From DATKSG01 sp035531775 (GTDB lineage Bacteria; Actinomycetota; Acidimicrobiia; Acidimicrobiales; UBA8190), in assembly GCA_035531775.1 (NCBI GenBank), contig DATKSG010000099.1:1-16106 (forward strand): a stretch of DNA of 16,106 bases, read 5' to 3'. Shown here in pieces: positions 1-6,902 of the stretch. Each line of letters starts with the position of its first letter. Position 1 is the stretch's first letter. The notes beneath the pieces were generated by a model. It was not told the DNA's origin and did no database searches. It was given only the letters and a program-made list of their open reading frames with translations. The translations under genes were made by a program, and so were the position numbers.

Positions 1-644
<644 letters not shown>

Positions 645-648
<4 letters not shown>

Positions 649-1526
649 GCCTGACCCTTGTACACAGTGGCAAGGTCCGCGAGCTTTACGCCGTGGGCGA
701 CGACCAGTTGCTCATGGTGGCGTCAGACCGCATCTCGGCTTTCGACGTCATCCTGGCCGAGCCCATCACGGACAAGGGCCGGGTGCTAACGGCCATGACC
801 GTGCACTGGCTCGACGCCTTGGCCGACCTGGCTCCGAGCCACCTGGTGAGCGCCGACCCGGCCGCCATGCCGCCCGAGGCCGCCGACATCGAGGGCTTGG
901 CCGGGCGGGCCATGCTGGTGCGCCGGGCCGAGATGCTCCCCATCGAGTGCATCGTCCGCGGCTACCTGGCCGGCTCGGGCTTCAAGGAGTACGAGCAGTT
1001 GGGGACGCTGCACGGGATGTCGTTGCCCGCCGGACTTCGCCACGCCGATCGGCTGCCCGAGCCGCTCTTCACGCCGTCGACCAAGGCGGCCGAGGGCCAT
1101 GACGAGAACATCTCCTTCGACGAAGCGGTCGGTCTGGTGGGCAAGGAGGTGGCCACCGCGGCGCGCGACCTGTGCGTCGAGGCCTACCGCCGTGCGCATG
1201 CGGCGGCCGAGGCGCACGGCATCATTGTGGCCGACACCAAATTCGAGCTGGGCTTCATCGACGGACACCTGGCCCTGTGCGACGAGGTGCTCACGCCCGA
1301 CTCGTCGCGGTTCTGGCCGGCTGACGAGTGGGTGCCGGGTACCGTGCCCCCGTCCTTCGACAAGCAGCCGGTGCGCGACTGGCTCGAAAGGCGCGACTGG
1401 GACAAGACACCACCACCACCGCCCCTGCCCGACGAGGTGGTGGCCGCCACCAGCCGGCGCTATGTCACCGCCTACGAGCGGATCTGCGGACGCCGGCTGG
1501 CCGACTGGTACGGGGCGGCCAAGTGA
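645..1526 (+). CDS. purC: Phosphoribosylaminoimidazole-succinocarboxamide synthase (SAICAR synthetase)
   Basis: PurC joins aspartate to CAIR using ATP, giving SAICAR, the substrate of PurB. The product is 293 residues, typical for the single-domain bacterial/yeast-type enzyme. Visible landmarks are the N-terminal SGKVREL strand (8-14), the ATP-binding SDRISAFD (27-34), the SAICAR synthetase signature LPIECIVRGYLAGSGFKEY (98-116), the PSTKAAEGHDENIS substrate region (144-157) and VADTKFELG (195-203). A short polyproline run (256-260) sits in the usual WDKTPP region near the C-terminus and may need EF-P. The start is GTG 645, preceded by AGGAGG; the frame stays open upstream, but the family N-terminus begins here. 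Its TGA overlaps purS by four bases. Confidence 0.97.
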
Positions 1527-1783
1527 GGTTCGACGTCGTGGTCGAGGTGCGGCTGCGGCCCGGCATCGCCGATCCCCAGGGAGCCACCATCGAGCGGGCC
1601 TTGCCTGCCCTCGGCTTCTTCGGCGTGCAGGGCGTGCGGGTGGGCAAGGCCATCCGCTTCAGCGTCGAGGCCGCCGACGCGGCGCAGGCCACGGCCCAAG
1701 CCCAGAAGATGGCCGACCGCCTGTTGGCCAACCCAGTCATCGAGGACGCCGAGATCCGGGTGCTCGACGCCGCCACGCCGTGA
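1523..1783 (+). CDS. purS: Phosphoribosylformylglycinamidine synthase subunit PurS
   Basis: PurS is the small structural subunit of the three-part FGAM synthase. It bridges PurQ (glutaminase) and PurL (synthetase) so that ammonia can pass between them. At 86 residues it has the normal length. It starts with FDVVVEVRLRPGIADPQG, the usual first strand and loop, and shows GVQGVRVGKAIRF, the second conserved segment, around residues 38-50. The end, NPVIEDAEIRVL, matches the family's C-terminal strand. The GTG start lies in the purC stop (GTGA), with only a weak GGGGCGG upstream, so translation probably depends on coupling. A second GTGA overlap links it to purQ, which fits equal production of the two partners. 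Confidence 0.95.
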   Translation: MRFDVVVEVRLRPGIADPQGATIERALPALGFFGVQGVRVGKAIRFSVEAADAAQATAQAQKMADRLLANPVIEDAEIRVLDAATP

Positions 1784-2469
1784 GCGCGCGCATCGGCGTC
1801 GTCGTCTTCCCGGGCAGCAACTGCGAGCACGACGTGGTGCGGGCCCTGGCCGTTGTGGGCGGGGCCGATGCCGAGCTGGTGTGGCACGGGGCCACCGAGC
1901 TGCCCGGCCTCGACGCCGTGGTGCTGCCCGGTGGCTTCGCCCACGGCGACTACCTGCGCCCCGGGGCCCTGGCCCGTTTCTCCCCGGTCATGGAGGCGGT
2001 GGCCCGCTTCGCCGCCGAGGGCGGCCCGGTGGTCGGGATCTGCAACGGCTTCCAGGTCCTGACCGAAGCGGGCCTGCTGCCCGGCGCCTTGCAGAAGAAT
2101 GCCGGCCTGCGCTTCCTGTGCACCACCACCCGCGTGGTCGTGTGCACGTCGCGCAGCGTCGTCACCGCTGAGGTGGCCCCCGGAACCGAGCTCGACATTC
2201 CCATCAACCACTTCGAGGGCAACTACACCTGCGACGCCGAGACCCTGGCCCGTCTGCGCACCGAGGACCGCATCGTACTGCGCTACCGCGACAATCCCAA
2301 CGGCTCGGTGGACGACATCGCCGGGGTGTGCAACGAGGCCGGTAACGTGGTCGGGCTGATGCCCCATCCGGAGCGGGCCTGTGACCGGCTCACCGGTGCC
2401 AGCGACGGGGAGGGCCTGCTGCTCTCGCTGGTGGCGTCGGCTTCTCGGGTGATCAGTCGGCCCGGGTGA
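1780..2469 (+). CDS. purQ: Phosphoribosylformylglycinamidine synthase subunit PurQ (glutaminase)
   Basis: PurQ is the class I glutamine amidotransferase subunit that releases ammonia from glutamine for FGAM synthesis by PurL. The product is 229 residues, the usual size. The N-terminal strand GVVVFPGSNCEHD is at 6-18, and the family motif GGFAHGDYLRPGA at 51-63. The nucleophile elbow GICNGFQ gives catalytic Cys88, and PHPE gives His196 and Glu198 of the triad. LQKNAGLRFLC (104-114) is typical of PurQ rather than other amidotransferases. GTG 1780 is chosen because it overlaps the purS stop and gives the standard N-terminus. The last 17 bases overlap the end of the convergent gene on the other strand. 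purL itself lies about 1.2 kb downstream in a separate unit. Confidence 0.97.
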   Translation: MSARIGVVVFPGSNCEHDVVRALAVVGGADAELVWHGATELPGLDAVVLPGGFAHGDYLRPGALARFSPVMEAVARFAAEGGPVVGICNGFQVLTEAGLLPGALQKNAGLRFLCTTTRVVVCTSRSVVTAEVAPGTELDIPINHFEGNYTCDAETLARLRTEDRIVLRYRDNPNGSVDDIAGVCNEAGNVVGLMPHPERACDRLTGASDGEGLLLSLVASASRVISRPG

Positions 2470-2872
2470 TCCCGGCTTTGCTCAGCACGGCGGCGCTCAC
2501 TCCCGCTGAGCGCCAGGCGTTGTAGCCGATTCCCTTGCGGGCGCCGTAGGACTTGGCCACGTTGACGAAGGCCTTCTCGAGGGCGCTCACGTCTTCGGCC
2601 ACCCCCACCCGGCCCAGTTCGGCCTCAAGGTCGGCCTGCTCCTGCAGCAGGTGCAGGCGAGACAGGGCATCGGCGTCGGCCACCTTCTCCTTCACCACAG
2701 CCAGACGTCGGGCGACGGAATCAGGGGTGCGGCGTCGTCCACGGCGCGGGCGCTGGTGCTCGATGGCCTCGAGGTAGCGGCGCACCGCTCGTCCCTCTTC
2801 ACGACCGCGCGCCAGCGCCTCTTTGTGCTGATCGGACATGGGTGCCCGCTTGGGGGATTTGGCGTTGGCCAT
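2453..2872 (-). CDS. Uncharacterised charged helical protein, 139 aa
   Basis: I cannot assign a function. With ATG 2872 the product is 139 residues and rich in Arg, Lys, Glu and Ala. The first 50 residues are very basic (RPRRGRRR at 41-48). A predicted helical pair, possibly coiled-coil, spans about 52-105. The C-terminal block, about 101-136, has the pattern AFxxVAxxYxxRKGIxYxxWRxxGVxxxVLxxAGI. I recall similar short hypothetical proteins in actinobacteria, but no characterised member. The basic start and compact tail would suit nucleic acid binding, which is inference only. The frame extends to 3013, but that part looks non-coding. An internal ATG (2839) is an alternative start. No Shine-Dalgarno precedes ATG 2872; a promoter-like pair places it at a possible transcript start. 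Its 3' end overlaps purQ. Confidence 0.75.
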   Translation of the reverse strand: MANAKSPKRAPMSDQHKEALARGREEGRAVRRYLEAIEHQRPRRGRRRTPDSVARRLAVVKEKVADADALSRLHLLQEQADLEAELGRVGVAEDVSALEKAFVNVAKSYGARKGIGYNAWRSAGVSAAVLSKAGITRAD

Positions 2873-2879
2873 GGCGACG

Positions 2880-2908
2880 AGTATGGCGTCGTACCGGTGT
2901 CTATGCAA
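2880..2908 (-). promoter_or_regulatory. Putative leaderless promoter of the 139-aa protein gene
   Basis: Read on the - strand: TTGCAT (2908-2903), a 17-base spacer, then CATACT (2885-2880), then seven bases before ATG 2872. The hexamers match the sigma-70 consensus at 3/6 and 4/6. The position of the -10 box would start transcription at or next to the ATG, and no Shine-Dalgarno is seen. The region is unusually AT-rich for this window. It is a prediction from spacing and resemblance only. Confidence 0.4.
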
Positions 2909-3235
2909 AAGAAATACGGCCGCTCGTATTCTGCTAATGAGAGGCGCCCAGGGCTCGTCGTTTTTCGAATGTCGTGCCGGTGCCCGAGGCCCGGTGTCCG
3001 GGGCCCCCGACACAAGCCCTACCGGGCACGACCTGGACCGATACCGTCGAGCACCCGGGTCGTGGGGTCACCGAGAGCAGCCCGGCGCAGGGGGCCGAGG
3101 TGCCCCATTCCCGGTGGAGATGACGTGTAACCGTCCGGGTAGAGCGCTTCAGGCACCACGATGGGCGTAACCGAGTTGGAGGTGAATGCGCCGCCGGCGA
3201 TCCGGCGGCGGGGCGGGGACGGCTGGGGGCGCGGA
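2909..3235. other. Intergenic region between divergent genes
   Basis: About 330 bases without a convincing gene lie between the 139-aa protein and the small membrane protein. The left end (about 2909-2945) continues an AT-rich patch behind the leftward promoter. The right end holds a perfect 9-bp inverted repeat (3189-3210). Open frames cross the region on both strands, but their composition is arginine- and proline-rich without family likeness. No tRNA, riboswitch or repeat was recognised. Confidence 0.5.
3189..3210. repeat. Perfect inverted repeat, 9-bp stem with CGAT loop
   Basis: CGCCGCCGG at 3189-3197 pairs fully with CCGGCGGCG at 3202-3210 across the loop CGAT. It lies 26 bases before the -10-like box of the membrane protein gene. 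No T-run follows on either strand, so it is not a standard terminator. It could be an operator, or a chance product of high GC content. Confidence 0.45.
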
Positions 3236-3241
3236 CATAGT
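3236..3241 (+). promoter_or_regulatory. Putative -10 box before the membrane protein-purL unit
   Basis: CATAGT lies seven bases before ATG 3249, the same layout as CATACT seven bases before the divergent gene's ATG. No -35 match is visible 17-18 bases upstream. A start at the ATG would make a leaderless mRNA, consistent with the poor Shine-Dalgarno there. Confidence 0.35.
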
Positions 3242-3248
3242 GTTCGCC

Positions 3249-3692
3249 ATGCCCGATCCAGTGGTGAGCGACACGGCCCGACGACGCATGGTGGGGCTCC
3301 TGGTGGCGGTGGCGCTGGTCACGGTGGCCTACTGGGCGCTGTGGTTCTCGCACCGGTCCCTGGTGGCCAGCGAGACCAGCCCGGCCTACTACCAGTTCGA
3401 GAACGCCTTCCCGTTGGCCGACGGGTGGCTGGTACTGGCCGTGCTGGGCGCCGCCTGGTCGCTGCACCGCCGCCGGCCGGCTGCCATCGGATGGCTCCTG
3501 GCCGGCGGCGGAGCCGGCCTGTACCTCTTCTGCATGGACGTGCTCTACGACCTCGAGCACGGGATCTGGGCCAAAGGAGCTGGCGGGGCCGTCGAGCTGG
3601 TTATCAACGTGGCCACGCTGTCTATCAGCGCCGGGTTGTTGCGCTGGGCCTGGCGCCGGCGTCAGGCGTTACTCGGTCGGGCGGTACGGTGA
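3249..3692 (+). CDS. Small four-helix integral membrane protein of unknown function, coupled to purL
   Basis: I do not recognise a characterised family. From ATG 3249 the product is 147 residues. Four hydrophobic segments can be seen at about 14-34, 55-72, 77-97 and 113-134, with Arg clusters at 11-13, 74-76 and 136-138. By the positive-inside rule this suggests both ends are cytoplasmic. A conserved-looking acidic/aromatic loop (SPAYYQFENAFPLADGW, 44-60) joins helices 1 and 2, and a FCMDVLYDLEHGIW stretch (94-107) ends helix 3; these would face or border the outer side. An earlier ATG (3186) in frame adds an Arg/Gly-rich stretch containing the inverted repeat and is unlikely. The TGA stop overlaps the GTG of purL by four bases, so purL translation probably depends on this gene. 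Confidence 0.8.
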   Translation: MPDPVVSDTARRRMVGLLVAVALVTVAYWALWFSHRSLVASETSPAYYQFENAFPLADGWLVLAVLGAAWSLHRRRPAAIGWLLAGGGAGLYLFCMDVLYDLEHGIWAKGAGGAVELVINVATLSISAGLLRWAWRRRQALLGRAVR

Positions 3693-5941
3693 CGGACGTG
3701 GCCGTCGTCGAAGAGCCCCTCCATCGTGCCCTGGGGCTGACCGATGACGAGGCCCGTCGTATCGAGGAGATCCTGGGGCGACCGCCCAACCATCTCGAGC
3801 TGGCCATGTACGCCGTGATGTGGAGCGAGCACTGCTCGTACAAGTCGTCACGGCTGCATCTGCGGCGCCTCCCCGTCGACGGCCCCGACGTGCTGGTCGG
3901 GCCGGGGGAGAACGCCGGAGTCATGGACGTGGGCGACGGCATCGCCGTGGCCCTGCGCATCGAGAGCCACAACCACCCTTCGGCCGTCGAGCCTTACCAG
4001 GGGGCGGCCACCGGCGTGGGCGGGATCCTGCGCGACATCTTCACCATGGGGGCCCGGCCCATCGCTCTGATGGACCCGCTGTTCTTCGGCCCCCTCGACG
4101 ACGCCCGCAACCGGTGGCTGGTCGAGGGCGTGGTGGCCGGCATTTCGGGATACGGGAATTCCGTCGGCGTGCCGACCGTCGGGGGCGAGCTCACCATGGC
4201 TCCCGGCTACTCGCGCAACCCGCTGGTGAACGTTCTGTGTCTTGGGGTGATGCCCAAGGAGCGCCTGGTGCTGGGGCGCGCCTCGGGGGTCGGCAACCTG
4301 GCCGTGCTGCTCGGGTCGAGCACCGGGCGCGACGGCATCGGCGGTGTGAGTGTGCTGGCTTCGGCCGGCTTCGACGATTCCGACAGCGAGGGCGGAGCCA
4401 AGCGGCCGAGCGTGCAGGTGGGGGACCCCTTCGAGGAGAAGCGTCTCATCGAAGCCTGCCTGGAGCTGCTCGACCGCCACCTGGTGGTGGGGATCCAGGA
4501 CCTCGGGGGAGCTGGCTTGTCGTGTGCCACCTCCGAGACGGCCGGCCGGGCCGGCATGGGCATGGACGTCGACGTGTCGGCCGTGCCCCGGCGCGAGCCG
4601 GCTATGGAGCCCTTCGAAGTGATGACGTCGGAGAGCCAGGAACGGATGCTGGCCATCGTGACGCCCGATGACCTCGAAGCAGTGCACGAGGTGTGCCGAC
4701 GGTGGGAGGTGCGCGCCGCCGTGGTGGGCGTGGTCACCGAGCCGGGGGCCGACGGCGTGGGCCGCCTGCGCATCCTCGACGCCCCCGACGGTGCGGTTCT
4801 GGCCGACGTGCCGGCCGCCTCGCTCTCGGACGACGCGCCGCTTTACGACCGCCCTCTGGCGCCACCGGCCGACCTGGCCGCCCGCCGCTCCGAGGCGCCG
4901 GCGCTCAGCGCCACCGACGACCGTGGCGACTGCGGCGACTGCGGCGACTGCGGCGAAGACATCATGGCCATGCTGGTGGATCCCACGTGGGTATATCGCC
5001 AGTACGACCACATGTTGTTCTTGAACACCGTCCGTGGCCCCGGTGGTGACGCCGCCGTGCTGCGCCTGGCCGCCCCCGGGCTGCCCGACAGCACCCGGGG
5101 ACTGGCCCTGTCGACCGACTCCAACCCGCGGTGGTGCGCCCTGGACCCCCGCCGGGGCACGGCGGCCACGGTGGCCGAGTCGGCCCTCAACGTCGCCTGC
5201 GCCGGAGCCCGGCCGGTGGCCCTCGTCAACTGCCTCAACTTCGGCAACCCCGAGCACCCCGAGGTCATGTGGCAGTTGTCGGAGGCGATCGACGGCATGA
5301 GCGAAGCGTGCCGGGCGCTCGGAATCCCGGTAATCGGCGGCAACGTGTCGCTCTACAACGAGAGTGCGGGTGCCGACATCGACCCGACCCCGGTGGTGGC
5401 CGTGCTGGGGGTGATCGACCGGTTGGAGCGCCCCCCGCCCGGCCTCGGCTTGGTGGACGGGCACGACATTGTGCTTCTCGGTGCCACCGAGGCGAACCTG
5501 GCCGGGTCGCGCTGGGCGGTGGAGCGCAGGGGCCAAGGCGGTGGCACCCTCTTCTCCCTCGACCTCGGCGCCCAACAGGCGCTGCTCGGGCTCATGGTCG
5601 AACTGGTGGGTACCGCCGGCCTGCTCTCGTCGGTCCACGACGTGTCCGACGGCGGCCTGGGCGTGGCCCTGGCCGAGTGTGCCGTGAAGGGATCGGTGGG
5701 GGCGTCCTTGTCCGGCATCGACGGCCGCGGCGAGCTCTTCTCCGAGTCACCGGGTCGAGTGGTGGTATCGACCGGCCGGCCCGAGCAGGTGCTCGAGGCG
5801 GCGTCGCGTGCCGGGGTGCGCGGCACTGTGCTCGGCCGGGCCGGCGGCGAGCGCCTCCGCATCGAGGGCCTCGTGGACGTGGGCGTCGAGCAGTTGGCCG
5901 GCGCCTGGCGCCGGGTCCTGCCCGACGCCCTCGAGGCCTGA
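3689..5941 (+). CDS. purL: Phosphoribosylformylglycinamidine synthase subunit PurL (small form)
   Basis: PurL uses ATP and ammonia from PurQ to turn FGAR into FGAM. The product has 750 residues, as expected for the small PurL that needs separate PurS and PurQ. Landmarks are MYAVMWSEHCSYKSSR (40-55) and ESHNHPSAVEPYQGAATGVGG (92-112), both holding conserved active-site histidines (48, 94, 96), and SESQERMLAIV near 313-323. The second half has LNCLNFGNPEHPEVMWQLSE, IGGNVSLYNES (around 550-560) and SVHDVSDGGLGVALAE. Between the two AIRS-like halves, residues 413-424 read GDCGDCGDCGED, from a 9-base triple repeat that I do not know from other PurL proteins. GTG 3689 is chosen from the GTGA overlap and the family N-terminus; the frame is open much further upstream, to 3161, without family likeness. 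Confidence 0.96.
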   Translation: MTDVAVVEEPLHRALGLTDDEARRIEEILGRPPNHLELAMYAVMWSEHCSYKSSRLHLRRLPVDGPDVLVGPGENAGVMDVGDGIAVALRIESHNHPSAVEPYQGAATGVGGILRDIFTMGARPIALMDPLFFGPLDDARNRWLVEGVVAGISGYGNSVGVPTVGGELTMAPGYSRNPLVNVLCLGVMPKERLVLGRASGVGNLAVLLGSSTGRDGIGGVSVLASAGFDDSDSEGGAKRPSVQVGDPFEEKRLIEACLELLDRHLVVGIQDLGGAGLSCATSETAGRAGMGMDVDVSAVPRREPAMEPFEVMTSESQERMLAIVTPDDLEAVHEVCRRWEVRAAVVGVVTEPGADGVGRLRILDAPDGAVLADVPAASLSDDAPLYDRPLAPPADLAARRSEAPALSATDDRGDCGDCGDCGEDIMAMLVDPTWVYRQYDHMLFLNTVRGPGGDAAVLRLAAPGLPDSTRGLALSTDSNPRWCALDPRRGTAATVAESALNVACAGARPVALVNCLNFGNPEHPEVMWQLSEAIDGMSEACRALGIPVIGGNVSLYNESAGADIDPTPVVAVLGVIDRLERPPPGLGLVDGHDIVLLGATEANLAGSRWAVERRGQGGGTLFSLDLGAQQALLGLMVELVGTAGLLSSVHDVSDGGLGVALAECAVKGSVGASLSGIDGRGELFSESPGRVVVSTGRPEQVLEAASRAGVRGTVLGRAGGERLRIEGLVDVGVEQLAGAWRRVLPDALEA
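4925..4951 (+). repeat. Three tandem 9-base units inside purL
   Basis: GGCGACTGC occurs three times in a row, in frame, followed by GGCGAAGAC. It encodes Gly-Asp-Cys three times in the linker between the two halves of PurL (residues 413-421). The identical units suggest recent slippage expansion. Confidence 0.9.
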
Positions 5942-5969
5942 GCGGGCCCCTCACGCCCAGCCAGGCTGC

Positions 5970-6833
5970 TCAGCGGCGGCGCGCGGCCAGGGCTTCGAGG
6001 GCCGAGTCGGGCACGTGGAGATCGCCGGTGCCCACCCCGACGCTCAGGTCGGGCTTGAAGCTGCCGTGGAAGTCGGAACCGCCGGTGGCCACCAGGCCGA
6101 CCCGTTCGGCCAGGCCCCTCAACTGGCGCCGTTGGTCGGGGCGGTAGCGGCCGTAGACGGCCTCGAGGCCCCCGAGCCCCTGCTCGGCCAGCTCCCGCAC
6201 CACCGACTCGAGCGCCGGCGCTTCGAGACCCAGGCTCAACGGATGGGCGAGCACGCTCACCGCTCCCGAGGTGCGGGCCAGTGCCGCCACGTCGGCGGCG
6301 TCGAGGCGTCCTTTGGGCACGTAAGCCGGCCGGCCGTCGGCCAGCCAGCGGTCGAAGGCGTCCTCCACGTCTTCGGCGGCGCCCATGCGCACGAGGACCC
6401 GGGCGAAGTGGGGACGGCCCACCCCCTGCTCGTGGCCGGCCTCGGCCACCACGTCCTCCCACGACAGCGCCACGCCCAAGCTCACCAGGCGCTCGACCAG
6501 CGCCCGGTTGCGGGCCAGGCGGTCCTGGCGCAGGCGGTGCAGCTCGTCTTGCAGCGGCCCCTCGCCCGGCTCGACGAAGTAGCACAGCACGTGGAGCGAG
6601 CCCGCCGGCCGCCGGCCGCCGCCCAGAACGGGCTTGCGGCACGACACCTCGCACCCGGGCACGAGCACCACGCCGACCCGGGCCGCCGATGCCGTCGCCT
6701 CGGACAGCCCGTTGAGGCTGTCGTGGTCGGTCAGGGCCACAGCTGAGCACCCGGCCGCTGCCGCCAGCTCGGGGATGCGGGCCGGCGCTTCGGAGCCGTC
6801 GGACTCGTCGGAATGGGTGTGCAGGTCGATCAC
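5970..6833 (-). CDS. PHP-domain phosphoesterase, RNase AM / YciV-like
   Basis: The product is a 287-residue PHP-family metal-dependent phosphoesterase. The metal-site motifs are in the expected order: HTHSDESDG (H5, H7), LTDHDSLNGL with D36-H37-D38, E62 in PGCEVS, H81, H142 in RPHFAR, H197 in LAHPLSLG, and D254/H256 in GSDFHG. This arrangement matches the YciV/RNase AM group, whose studied members remove phosphate from 3',5'-nucleoside bisphosphates such as pAp and degrade short 5'-monophosphorylated RNA. That specific activity is inferred from the family. GTG 6833 gives the standard IDLHTHS start; a TAGCGT box seven bases upstream and no Shine-Dalgarno suggest a leaderless transcript. The gene is convergent with purL (28 bases between stops) and divergent from purF. 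Confidence 0.9.
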   Translation of the reverse strand: MIDLHTHSDESDGSEAPARIPELAAAAGCSAVALTDHDSLNGLSEATASAARVGVVLVPGCEVSCRKPVLGGGRRPAGSLHVLCYFVEPGEGPLQDELHRLRQDRLARNRALVERLVSLGVALSWEDVVAEAGHEQGVGRPHFARVLVRMGAAEDVEDAFDRWLADGRPAYVPKGRLDAADVAALARTSGAVSVLAHPLSLGLEAPALESVVRELAEQGLGGLEAVYGRYRPDQRRQLRGLAERVGLVATGGSDFHGSFKPDLSVGVGTGDLHVPDSALEALAARRR

Positions 6834-6840
6834 CGGCCGG

Positions 6841-6846
6841 ACGCTA
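6841..6846 (-). promoter_or_regulatory. Putative -10 box of the PHP phosphoesterase gene
   Basis: On the - strand TAGCGT (TANNNT pattern of actinobacterial -10 boxes) ends seven bases before GTG 6833, which would place transcription start at the initiator codon. No -35 consensus is evident. Confidence 0.4.
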
Positions 6847-6886
6847 GCGGGGCGGTGTCTCGAACCGAGGGGGAGGCCCGACCCGG

Positions 6887-6892
6887 TAGGCT
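6887..6892 (+). promoter_or_regulatory. Putative -10 box of purF
   Basis: TAGGCT (TANNNT) lies ten bases before GTG 6903, so transcription would begin only about two to four bases before the start codon. No Shine-Dalgarno is present in the gap. With the PHP gene box it forms a compact divergent promoter region of 69 bases (6834-6902). Confidence 0.45.
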
Positions 6893-6902
6893 CTGGCCTG
6901 CG

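Noticed and set aside
2873..3013. N-terminal extension of the 139-aa protein to 3013
   Set aside because: The added 47 residues cover an AT-rich promoter-like patch and lack the composition of the rest of the protein.
3161..3688. Upstream extension of purL to an ATG at 3161
   Set aside because: The extra 176 residues are Arg/Gly/Pro-rich and overlap the membrane protein gene in another frame. The PurL family N-terminus begins near GTG 3689.
3848..5638. 596-codon - strand open frame opposite purL
   Set aside because: The translation is His/Gly/Val/Arg-rich, the mirror of purL codon bias, with no recognisable domain.
5942..5969. Possible terminator between the convergent purL and PHP genes
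   Set aside because: Only a GGGCCC core and short imperfect pairings are seen in the 28 bases, with no T-run on either strand.
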